A DNA stretch of 47,728 bases. It comes from an uncultured Alphaproteobacteria bacterium (GTDB lineage: Bacteria; Pseudomonadota; Alphaproteobacteria; HIMB59; GCA-002718135). The stretch lies in assembly GCA_902635455.1 (NCBI GenBank), contig CACPNW010000009.1, positions 1-47,728 of the forward strand, in the 5' to 3' direction. Shown here piece by piece: positions 8,127 through 15,208 of this stretch. How positions within the stretch are numbered: position 1 is the first letter of the stretch; every line of letters begins with the position of its first letter. The translations under genes were made by a program, and so were the position numbers. The notes under the pieces are model-generated. The model did no database searches and was not told the DNA's origin. It saw nothing but the letters and a program-made list of their open reading frames with translations.

Positions 8127-9143
8127 ATGAATAATATTGATTACGATATTTATGAGCTTGGAGATATAAATCTTATATCAGGTGAAACTTTATTATCCGC
8201 TAAACTTGCATACAAAACATATGGAAGATTAAACTCAGAAAAGAATAATGTTATAGTTTTGCCAACTTTTTACACTGGCACTCATCAGAGAAATGAAGGA
8301 TTTTTTGGTACAAATAGAGCCATTAATCCTGATAAACATTTTATTATATCTATAAATTTATTTGGCAATGGACTATCTTCATCTCCAAGTAATGCTCAAA
8401 CCAAACAAAGAGGTTCTAAATTCCCAACAATAAATTTATTTGATAACGTTGCTTGCCAGCACAAACTGATAACTGAAAACTTTGGTATAAAAAAAATTGC
8501 TTTAATAGCCGGATGGTCTATGGCAGGGTGCCAAGCTTATCAATGGGCAGCTCAATATCCTGATATGGTTCAGGCTATACTTCCTTTCTGTGCTTCTGCA
8601 AAAACTTCTGAACATAATTTTGTATTTTTAGAAGGCGTTAAGGCAGCTTTATGCGCTGATCCAGAATGGAATAGTGGGAATTATGTATCGCAGCCTATTA
8701 GAGGATTAAAAGCTTTTGGACGTGTTTATGCTGGTTGGGCCTTTTCACAAGAATTCTTCAGAAAAAAAACTTATAAAAATTTAGGTTATAATAATCTTGA
8801 AGAATTATTAGTTGATTGGGAAAATGATCATGCAAATAATTGGGATGCAAATAATCTGCTTTCAAAATTGTTAACATGGCAAAAAGGAGATATTTCTATT
8901 GGTAATAAATATAAAAATAATTTTATTAAAGCCTTGGAAAGCATTAGTGCAAAAACTATCATTATGCCTTGTAGTAATGATCTTTATTTTCCTCCCGAGG
9001 ATAATGAATATGAAGCTAAATATATAAAAAACTGTGAATTAAGAATTTACTACTCTGAGTATGGCCATTGTGTAGCCAATCCTGGAAATGATAAAAATTT
9101 TGAAATTGCTTTAGATCAAGCAATTAATGATCTACTTAAATAG
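8127..9143 (+). CDS. MetX-like alpha/beta hydrolase
   Basis: Belongs to the homoserine O-acetyltransferase-like branch of alpha/beta hydrolases (338 residues). The nucleophile is Ser131 in GWSMAG, a late Asp lies in CSNDLYFPPEDN and the catalytic His is His314 in YGHCVANPG. The early QRNEGFF and LFGNGLSSSPSN segments are typical of the MetX group. There is no methionine-pathway neighbour, so a hydrolase or acyltransferase role in the Rieske/GS-like operon is more likely than methionine synthesis. One possibility is hydrolysis of a gamma-glutamyl or thioester intermediate; this is inference. Last large gene of the operon, 31 bases after the ligase. Confidence 0.78.
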   Translation: MNNIDYDIYELGDINLISGETLLSAKLAYKTYGRLNSEKNNVIVLPTFYTGTHQRNEGFFGTNRAINPDKHFIISINLFGNGLSSSPSNAQTKQRGSKFPTINLFDNVACQHKLITENFGIKKIALIAGWSMAGCQAYQWAAQYPDMVQAILPFCASAKTSEHNFVFLEGVKAALCADPEWNSGNYVSQPIRGLKAFGRVYAGWAFSQEFFRKKTYKNLGYNNLEELLVDWENDHANNWDANNLLSKLLTWQKGDISIGNKYKNNFIKALESISAKTIIMPCSNDLYFPPEDNEYEAKYIKNCELRIYYSEYGHCVANPGNDKNFEIALDQAINDLLK

Positions 9144-9184
9144 TTATTTATGCTTATTATGAAATATATAATATATAAACAATA

Positions 9185-9433
9185 ATGAACATTAAACTAA
9201 TACAAGAAAAATGGATTAAATTTTATAAAAGAGGTTTTATAACTGGTTTGTTTGTTCTTTGTTTTATTTGTTTTATTGATCAAATTCTACAAACACCTTT
9301 TTTTTTTAATAAATTAAATAGTAGCAACTTAATTTTAACCCTTTCATTTATATTTTTTGGTGCTGTATTTTGTGGATTGATAAATTTTATTATTTTAATC
9401 TTTATATCAATAATAACTGTTTCTAAAAAATAA
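9185..9433 (+). CDS. small hypothetical membrane protein, two TM segments
   Basis: Not recognised. The 82-residue product has a short polar start (MNIKLIQEKWIKFYKRG), one hydrophobic helix about residues 19-37, a polar loop with FFNKLNSSN, and a longer helix about 50-78. Cytoplasmic positive residues at both ends fit an inner-membrane hairpin with both ends inside. It follows the MetX-like gene by 41 bases with no terminator between them, and ends tail to tail with a tiny gene on the other strand. No strong ribosome binding site is visible. Confidence 0.5.
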   Translation: MNIKLIQEKWIKFYKRGFITGLFVLCFICFIDQILQTPFFFNKLNSSNLILTLSFIFFGAVFCGLINFIILIFISIITVSKK

Positions 9434-9436
9434 TTA

Positions 9437-9604
9437 TTATTTTTTTTTAAAAAAATCTTTTAAATAAAACTCATTATCCCTTTTAGATAATTTTCTTAAC
9501 AAAATAAACATAACGACAATCCATATAATTAAAACTATTATTTTATTATCGAATGCAAATTGATATAAATTCGCTATGATATTTTCTACAACTTTATAAT
9601 TCAT
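9437..9604 (-). CDS. possible 55-residue single-pass membrane protein
   Basis: Reading frame of 55 codons starting with ATG. The product begins MNYKVVENIIANLYQFAF, has one strong membrane helix (IIVLIIWIVVMFILL, about residues 22-36), then a basic patch RKLSKRD and ends KDFFKKK. The charge layout is that of a real small membrane protein rather than random AT-rich sequence. Against it: no Shine-Dalgarno sequence is visible, and it lies beyond the terminator of the amt transcript, so it would need its own promoter in about 30 bases. Function unknown. Confidence 0.35.
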   Translation of the reverse strand: MNYKVVENIIANLYQFAFDNKIIVLIIWIVVMFILLRKLSKRDNEFYLKDFFKKK

Positions 9605-9634
9605 ATTTAAGAAGTGTTTTACATTGTAAATAAA

Positions 9635-9663
9635 AAAAGGGCAGTAATAAATACTGCCCTTTT
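9635..9663 (-). terminator. Rho-independent terminator of the amt transcript
   Basis: Perfect 12-bp stem (AAAAGGGCAGTA against TACTGCCCTTTT) with a five-base loop. On the minus strand it is followed by a run of seven T, so it ends the leftward amt transcript just after the small downstream gene. The T-run on the plus side is shorter, so weak two-way action is possible. Confidence 0.88.
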
Positions 9664-9678
9664 AATTATTAAATTTAA

Positions 9679-9852
9679 TTATTTGGTATTATCTGAAATT
9701 TCTGACTCATGTCTTGCTGCAGCAATTATTACCGCTAGGCAAATTGCAGCTGTAACCAAAGTAAGAAAAACTAGCATACCTGATGAGTTTGCCCATGTAA
9801 AATAAGCATCCACACCTTCCCAACTCGCTGATTCTCCAGGAAATGTATTCAT
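9679..9852 (-). CDS. 57-residue membrane protein linked to amt
   Basis: Small protein too short for ordinary gene finding but well supported: ATG start, an AAAGGAAC ribosome binding site 7 bases upstream, and a position between the amt stop and the amt terminator. The product begins MNTFPGESASWEGVDAYFTW, has one membrane helix about residues 26-46 (MLVFLTLVTAAICLAVIIAAA) and a short acidic tail (HESEISDNTK). It begins 20 bases after the Amt stop codon and must be co-transcribed with it. A role as an accessory or regulatory peptide of the ammonium channel is a reasonable inference; there is no recognised domain. Confidence 0.72.
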   Translation of the reverse strand: MNTFPGESASWEGVDAYFTWANSSGMLVFLTLVTAAICLAVIIAAARHESEISDNTK

Positions 9853-9872
9853 AAAATGTTCCTTTCTCTTTG

Positions 9873-11153
9873 TTACTGGTTATAAGCTTGTAATCCAAGC
9901 TCAGATTTATCAATACCTGCTTTTTGAACATGATCTGGTACTCGTAACCAGCCAGCCATTTTCATAATTAAAGAAATAACATAGCCAGGTATAAATCCAG
10001 TTAATGCCATTGTAATGATACCAACAATTTGACCCATTAAGTTTGAAGGTGGAATATCTCCTGCAGCTGGAAAACCAGAAGCAAAAAGACCTACACACAA
10101 CATACCTAAAATACCACATACACCATGAATTGATACTGCGCCTACACAGTCATCAATCTTAAATGTATTATGAAGCCAATTATTAGCTGGAATAATTACA
10201 ATACCCGCAATAGTTCCAAGGATAAAAGCAAATCCTGGGTACCAAATATCAAGACCACCTGCACATATAAATATACCTGCAAGACCGCCTGACATCATCC
10301 AAAAAGGATTTCCTTTACTATACCAGAAAGCTCCTATCATACCGCCTGCAAGACCCATTAAGGTATTGAAAGCAAAAGAAGATAATGTAGCTGGTGCACC
10401 ATAAATGTTTACCCAACCACCAAAATCAGATCCTGCCCAAATTAAACAAGCGCCTAAGAATCCAAAGAATCCTACAATCAGAGTTAATAAGCCTACAAAA
10501 GATAATACTAAGCTATGACCTTCTAAATCATTTGCCGAGCCATCATCATTATATTTACCAACTCTTGGTCCAAGATTTAACAACACACCAAATGCAAACA
10601 GTCCAGCAACAGTGTGAACACAGCCCGCAGCTGCCACATCATGAAAACCAAAGCCAGTTACTAGCCATCCATCAGGATGCCATCCCCAAGAAGCTGCTAA
10701 AATCCAAACCACAGAACCTAATATAACTGCTAAAAATACAAAAGCACTAATTCTAATTCTTTCAATTACTGCTCCAGAAAAAATCGATGCTGTTGTACAT
10801 GCAAATAATGTAAATGCTGCCCAGAATACGCCTGTTGCTTGGTCACTTAACATAGGTCCCATTGAAACATTCCATGGAGCTCCGTATCCTTCTAAATCAA
10901 TAGGAACAAATCCTCCTGGAAATGCTAAATAGATCCACCATCCAAATAACCAGAAAGTTGGTATCATAAATGCAAATGCTAATAAATTTTTAACACCTGA
11001 AGATACAGCGTTTTTCATTCTTGTAGCGCCCACTTCATACATTAAGAAACCAACGTGAATAATAATCATTAGTCCTGTACACCACCAATAGTAAGCTTCC
11101 ATGCCCACATTTGCTTGCGTAGTGACAAAAACATTTAATTCTTCCAACGTCAT
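9873..11153 (-). CDS. amt: ammonium transporter Amt
   Basis: Amt/Rh-family channel of the inner membrane for ammonium uptake, 426 residues with about eleven membrane helices. The paired pore histidines are recognisable in GCVHTVAGLF and in SIHGVCGILG, and the family segment WILAASWGWHPDGWL is present. No cleaved signal peptide is evident at the start (MTLEELNVFVTTQANVGMEA). The start is fixed by an excellent Shine-Dalgarno sequence (TAAGGAGG) five bases upstream. No glnK/PII gene lies next to it; instead a 57-residue membrane protein follows in the same transcript and a glutamine-riboswitch-like leader precedes it, so control by cellular glutamine is the likely regulation. Confidence 0.96.
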   Translation of the reverse strand: MTLEELNVFVTTQANVGMEAYYWWCTGLMIIIHVGFLMYEVGATRMKNAVSSGVKNLLAFAFMIPTFWLFGWWIYLAFPGGFVPIDLEGYGAPWNVSMGPMLSDQATGVFWAAFTLFACTTASIFSGAVIERIRISAFVFLAVILGSVVWILAASWGWHPDGWLVTGFGFHDVAAAGCVHTVAGLFAFGVLLNLGPRVGKYNDDGSANDLEGHSLVLSFVGLLTLIVGFFGFLGACLIWAGSDFGGWVNIYGAPATLSSFAFNTLMGLAGGMIGAFWYSKGNPFWMMSGGLAGIFICAGGLDIWYPGFAFILGTIAGIVIIPANNWLHNTFKIDDCVGAVSIHGVCGILGMLCVGLFASGFPAAGDIPPSNLMGQIVGIITMALTGFIPGYVISLIMKMAGWLRVPDHVQKAGIDKSELGLQAYNQ

Positions 11154-11187
11154 TTTGCCTCCTTACGAGTTCAATTTATAATAATAA

Positions 11188-11288
11188 TTCATCTCATAGA
11201 GGTTGAAAGAGTTTATTGGGAAAACAGACAAACCGCGTTCCTTCAGCATTTAAACCTACTTCCGTCTCACCCATAAATGAGATGAACG
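11188..11288 (-). promoter_or_regulatory. glutamine riboswitch-like (glnA RNA) leader of amt
   Basis: On the minus strand the leader contains, in order, CGTTC, a hairpin TCTCA ... TGAGA, the block GACGGAAGTAGG, then GCTGAAGGAACGCG. CGTTC pairs with GAACG (P1) and TCTCA with TGAGA (P2). This order and the GGAAGTAGG / GAAGGAACGC blocks are what I recall of the glnA-type glutamine aptamer; P3 between the blocks is weak. A downstream arm ATGAGATGAA (11188-11197) is perfectly complementary to TTCATCTCAT inside P1/P2 (11277-11286), and TTTATGGG (11270-11277) can also pair with CCCAATAAA (11212-11220). The aptamer and this long stem exclude one another, as expected for an expression platform. The Amt ribosome binding site lies 20 bases further on, suggesting translational control. 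Confidence 0.72.
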
Positions 11289-11419
11289 ATCATATTTAAT
11301 AGGACTTATGATGTGTTTTTTACTTAGTTTCAACTGTTAAATCTGGAATCTTATCCTGATGTGGATATGTTTTTTGGCAGATTTCTTGTATTTTTTAGAT
11401 TCATCAAGCTCAAAAAAGC

Positions 11420-12289
11420 TCAAGATTTTTTTCTTAACTCAGAAAATGTATATGTCATAATTATTAATATAATTAATATTCCACCAATGATTGTTTTTAA
11501 AGAAGGAGACTCTGCTATTACAAGCCAAACCCACAGAGGTCCTAATATTGTTTCTAATACAAAAAAAATCTCAACTTCATAAGCGGGAATATATCTTGGA
11601 GCTAATGTCATAAAAGAAAGTGCTATACATAAGCAAGCACCCATTGCTATTATCAAATAAAGCTCTTTAGAATTAATATCTAATATATCATTAAATGAAT
11701 GAATGAATGCAAAAGGTATCATAAGTGTAAACAGTTTAGATATTAAAAGTGAAGGAAGAAAATTAACTAATTTTGCATATCGTATTACAACGGCACCGCC
11801 ACCAACCAAAATGGCAGTAAGCAAACCAAAAATGTCACCAAATATTCTATTGCCTTGATAGGAATCATAAAATATAAAAAAAACACAAAGAAAACAAGCT
11901 ATTATTGTTGCCCACATTTTTTTACTTGGATGTTCATTTAAAAATAATGAACTAAGAATTGCAGTAGCAAAGGGTGTTAATGCTATCATAATTAGAGTAT
12001 TCGCAACATTTGTATTTTGTATAGATATTACAAAAGTGGTGTTACCTAAGGCAATTAAAACTGCATAAAACAAGCCAGCCATTCCATTAATAAAAAAAGC
12101 CTGAAAGAAATTTTTTTTATAATAAAAAATTAATGCTATAAATAAAAAAATTAATGGAACCAAACCTCTATAAAAAAGCAACTCCCACGACTGTAAATTA
12201 ATTAATCGTATAAATAATGAATCAGGCGTGATAACTAATACCCCAATCAAAGATAGAGTGATGCCTTTTTGTTTATCCGATAAATTCAT
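11420..12289 (-). CDS. EamA/DMT-family transporter
   Basis: Inner-membrane protein of 289 residues with ten hydrophobic segments arranged as two EamA repeats, typical of the drug/metabolite transporter superfamily. The start MNLSDKQKGITLSLIGVLVITPDSLF and the mid-protein segment ALGNTTFVISIQNTNVANTL are family-like. Substrate is unknown; members export or import amino acids, nucleosides or other small metabolites. It follows a second DMT gene by 11 bases in the same direction, so the two are one operon and may form a heterodimer. The operon is divergent from gmaS. Confidence 0.85.
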   Translation of the reverse strand: MNLSDKQKGITLSLIGVLVITPDSLFIRLINLQSWELLFYRGLVPLIFLFIALIFYYKKNFFQAFFINGMAGLFYAVLIALGNTTFVISIQNTNVANTLIMIALTPFATAILSSLFLNEHPSKKMWATIIACFLCVFFIFYDSYQGNRIFGDIFGLLTAILVGGGAVVIRYAKLVNFLPSLLISKLFTLMIPFAFIHSFNDILDINSKELYLIIAMGACLCIALSFMTLAPRYIPAYEVEIFFVLETILGPLWVWLVIAESPSLKTIIGGILIILIIMTYTFSELRKKS

Positions 12290-12300
12290 AAGTCCTTATT

Positions 12301-13143
12301 TTAGTTTATTTTATTTTCTCTAATTGAGATATAAATACCACTTGAAATAATAAAAAATAAACCTAACCATAACCACTTATTTGGGAAATCACCAAAGAAA
12401 TAGTAGCCAATCAATATATTATTGACTATTTCAAAATAAGCTAATGGTGAAAGTTTAGATGCTTCAGCATAATTCAATGATAAGATTAAACAAAAATGTC
12501 CGAATGTGCCAACCATTGCCAACACTATCATTAAAAGCCATTGATTAAAATTTGGATTAATCCAATAATAGGGAACGATTAAAGAAATTATAATCGCACC
12601 AAACAATCCAGTAAAAATCAAAGTTAACAAAGGATTATCAATTGATGAAAGTTTTCTAGTAGAAATAATATAAAAAGCATAAGCTATCCCTGTTCCTAGA
12701 GCCGCTAAAGTAGCTAAGTTAATTTTTATAAATCCTGGCTGAATTATTATTAATGCTCCAATAAAACCAACTATAACAGCGGTCCAACGATGGAAACCCA
12801 CCTTTTCCTTGAGTAAAAATGAAGATAACAAAGTAACAATAAGTGGAGAAACAAAAGCTAATGCTAGAGCTTTAGCCATTGAAGTTATTGAAATTGCATA
12901 AAAAAATAAAACTGTTGATAAAAATAAAAAAATACTCCTTATAAATTGAATAGATATGTTTTTAGGTTTGACCAAATATTTTTTAAAAAAAAAATAAGTT
13001 AAAGGAAGGCTAATAAGAATCATAAAGAAATACCTTCCCCATACAACTTGTAAAAAATGTAAATCAGAACTTAAGTATTTTGCCATCCCATCCATAATAG
13101 GAAGTACTGCCCAAGCAGTTAAATTTAATACAATGGCTTTCAT
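12301..13143 (-). CDS. EamA/DMT-family transporter
   Basis: Second DMT-superfamily membrane protein (280 residues, about ten membrane helices, two EamA repeats). Recognisable segments are the amino end MKAIVLNLTAWAVLPIMDGM, SITSMAKALALAFVSPLIV and LNYAEASKLSPLAYFEIV, which match the common EamA pattern. First gene of the two-gene operon. It is divergent from gmaS, about 120 bases apart, so it may export or import a metabolite of methylamine assimilation; that link rests on position only. Confidence 0.85.
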   Translation of the reverse strand: MKAIVLNLTAWAVLPIMDGMAKYLSSDLHFLQVVWGRYFFMILISLPLTYFFFKKYLVKPKNISIQFIRSIFLFLSTVLFFYAISITSMAKALALAFVSPLIVTLLSSFLLKEKVGFHRWTAVIVGFIGALIIIQPGFIKINLATLAALGTGIAYAFYIISTRKLSSIDNPLLTLIFTGLFGAIIISLIVPYYWINPNFNQWLLMIVLAMVGTFGHFCLILSLNYAEASKLSPLAYFEIVNNILIGYYFFGDFPNKWLWLGLFFIISSGIYISIRENKIN

Positions 13144-13212
13144 TCAATTAATTAAGTTCGTTAATCATCATTTTTGAAAAAAACAACAAAATTATGTTTT
13201 TAATAATTGATT

Positions 13213-13240
13213 TTGTTCATTAAATGGTTTCTTATACAAT
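13213..13240 (+). promoter_or_regulatory. possible sigma-70-type promoter of gmaS
   Basis: TTGTTC and TACAAT separated by 16 bases, lying 26 bases upstream of the gmaS start codon and ahead of an AGGAGG ribosome binding site. In such AT-rich DNA chance matches are common, so this is only a likely candidate. Confidence 0.35.
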
Positions 13241-13266
13241 TATATTTATTATAATAGGAGGATGTA

Positions 13267-14622
13267 ATGGCGATTAATTTAGCAGAGATTGCAAAAAAGA
13301 AAAAAATAAAATATTTTTTAATTAGCTATGTTGATTTTTTTGGTGTTCTTCGATCAAAGCTAGTTCCTTCTCAATCAATAAAAGAAATGCAAAAAGAAGG
13401 TGCTGGATTTGCTGGCTTTTCTACTTATTTAGATATGTCTCCATCTGATCCTGATATGGCTGCCATTCCTGATCCTAATAGTTTTATTCAACTGCCTTGG
13501 CAAATGGATGTTGCTTGGTTAGCAGCCGATTTATGGATGGAAGGCAAGCCAGTTGCTGCTTCACCTAGAGTGATGCTACGTAATGAAATTGATAAACTTG
13601 CAAAAAAAAATATGTATTTAAAAAGTGGAGTGGAGTGTGAGTATTTTTTAATTACACCCGCTGGTGACTCAATTGCAGACAAAAACGATATTGCTGATAA
13701 GCCTTGTTATGATCAGTCAGCTTTAATGCGCCAATATGAATTAATTCGTGCAATTTGTGACTCAATGATTCATCTTGGATGGGGGCCCTATCAAAATGAT
13801 CATGAAGATGCAAATGGTCAGTTTGAAATGAACTGGGACTTTGCTGATTGTTTGCAAACTGCTGATCGTCATGTTTTTTTTAAATTCATGGTAAGGACTC
13901 TAGCTGAAAAAGCTGGCTTAAGAGCAACTTTTATGCCCAAGCCATTTATTAATAAAACAGGAAATGGTTGTCATGCTCACCTATCAATTTGGAATAAAAA
14001 AGGCAAAAATTTATTTTTAGATAAAAAAGATAAATTAGGCTTATCCAAAACTGCATACAATTTCATGGGTGGAATAATGAATTCAGCTGAAGCTTTAACA
14101 GCTTGGTTTAATCCAACAATAAATAGTTATAAAAGAATTAATGCTCCAGTAACAGCTTCTGGTGCCACTTGGTCGCCTAACACGATAACATATTCTGGAA
14201 ATAATAGAACGCATATGATTAGGGTTCCAGGTCCAGGAAGATTTGAACTTAGATTAATGGATGGTGCAACCAATCCTTATTTATTACAAGCTGGAATACT
14301 TGCAGCAGGTATTGATGGTATAAACAAGAAAAGAAAACCAGGTAAGCCAATTAATTTAAATATGTATGAAGAAGCACATAAATTAAAAGGAGCAAAAAAA
14401 TTACCATTAAACCTTAATCAAGCTCTAAATCATCTTGATAAAAGTAAGGTGCTTAAAGGTGCTTTTGGTAAAGATGTAATTAACTCATATATAACTTTAA
14501 AAAATAGAGAAATTAAAAAATATAACTCTTCAAAAGATAATAAGATTGGCTTTAAAAAATCAAAATCAAATAAATCTAATATAATAACTCAATGGGAAAG
14601 AGATAATACTTTAGATTGTTAA
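13267..14622 (+). CDS. gmaS: gamma-glutamylmethylamide synthetase
   Basis: Joins methylamine to glutamate with ATP, the first step of the N-methylglutamate pathway. The protein (451 residues) is GlnA-like and carries the segments I know from GmaS: YFLISYVDFFGVLRSKLVP near the start, GWGPYQNDHEDANGQFEMNW in the catalytic core, GNGCHAHLSIW, SGATWSPNTITYSGNNRTHM, and the C-terminal WERDNTLDC. An unusual Lys/Ser-rich stretch (about residues 415-438, GFKKSKSNKSN) sits between the last helix and that C-terminal end, where other GmaS proteins I recall are shorter. Good AGGAGG ribosome binding site. Followed by an uncharacterised gene and then by a convergent GlxBCD-like module that fits the next step. 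Confidence 0.88.
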   Translation: MAINLAEIAKKKKIKYFLISYVDFFGVLRSKLVPSQSIKEMQKEGAGFAGFSTYLDMSPSDPDMAAIPDPNSFIQLPWQMDVAWLAADLWMEGKPVAASPRVMLRNEIDKLAKKNMYLKSGVECEYFLITPAGDSIADKNDIADKPCYDQSALMRQYELIRAICDSMIHLGWGPYQNDHEDANGQFEMNWDFADCLQTADRHVFFKFMVRTLAEKAGLRATFMPKPFINKTGNGCHAHLSIWNKKGKNLFLDKKDKLGLSKTAYNFMGGIMNSAEALTAWFNPTINSYKRINAPVTASGATWSPNTITYSGNNRTHMIRVPGPGRFELRLMDGATNPYLLQAGILAAGIDGINKKRKPGKPINLNMYEEAHKLKGAKKLPLNLNQALNHLDKSKVLKGAFGKDVINSYITLKNREIKKYNSSKDNKIGFKKSKSNKSNIITQWERDNTLDC

Positions 14623-14637
14623 ATTTATAAATTTAAA

Positions 14638-15183
14638 ATGACAAAGATTGGTTGGAGTAATTTTGTTGTTTGGCAATGCAGTATTCGACAACGTAATTTC
14701 AGAATGTTTAGTGGAAAACCATCTGAAGGAACAGTAGCTAATTTATTAGAAATTAAATCAAATAAAGAGTTATGCAGTATAAGATCAGTACTACTTGAAA
14801 AAAATTGTATTAATACAGCTAAAATGTTTGAATTTATGATTAAACAAACAAATGAACCTGAAATTAGATTTGATAAAATTGTAAAACTTCTTTCTTCAGA
14901 ATATTATAACACTCCTAGTAACTTCGACGGTTCTTTTGCTGCTACATTTGATAATAATTCAGAATTATATAAAAAAATAATTAAGAAAAAAAAATTAATT
15001 ACACAATTCTTTGAAAGAGATACTGGTTTTAATTTCCCTGTTAATATTACTAAATTAAAAAGAAATGATGCAAAATGGAAATATACCTTTTTTCATAACT
15101 TTTTCTTTAATCCTAATTTAAATGAAAACATTGAAATACTTCACTTTAGCCCAATAAAAGCTGCAATAAAAAAAATTACATAA
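14638..15183 (+). CDS. uncharacterised protein downstream of gmaS
   Basis: Not assigned. The 181-residue soluble protein is basic and has the N-terminal pattern WSNFVVWQCSIRQRNFRMFSG, with no membrane segment, signal peptide or known catalytic motif that I can see. It starts 16 bases after gmaS in the same direction, so it is very likely co-transcribed and connected to methylamine assimilation. I have the impression that short proteins with a WQC-x-IRQ start occur beside gmaS in other alphaproteobacteria, but cannot verify this here. Confidence 0.65.
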   Translation: MTKIGWSNFVVWQCSIRQRNFRMFSGKPSEGTVANLLEIKSNKELCSIRSVLLEKNCINTAKMFEFMIKQTNEPEIRFDKIVKLLSSEYYNTPSNFDGSFAATFDNNSELYKKIIKKKKLITQFFERDTGFNFPVNITKLKRNDAKWKYTFFHNFFFNPNLNENIEILHFSPIKAAIKKIT

Positions 15184-15208
15184 ACTTAAATAATAAACAA
15201 TTATAAGA

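Noticed and set aside
9614-9805. Plus-strand frame of 63 codons over the amt terminator region
   Set aside because: It runs through the terminator hairpin and lies antisense to the well-supported 57-residue gene; its translation has no protein-like features.
10394-10726. Plus-strand frame of 110 codons inside amt
   Set aside because: Antisense shadow of the amt gene with a Gln/His-rich, low-complexity translation.
11325-11345. TTTCAACTGTTAAAT resembling the IclR-type operator upstream of the amt leader
   Set aside because: Only the left half matches TTTCA-N5-TGAAA; the right half is TAAAT, so it is not counted as a site.
11390-11425. Possible terminator hairpin after the DMT transporter operon (GAGCTT repeats)
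   Set aside because: The stem is only about six pairs with two G-U pairs and the T-run is in the loop, not after the stem.
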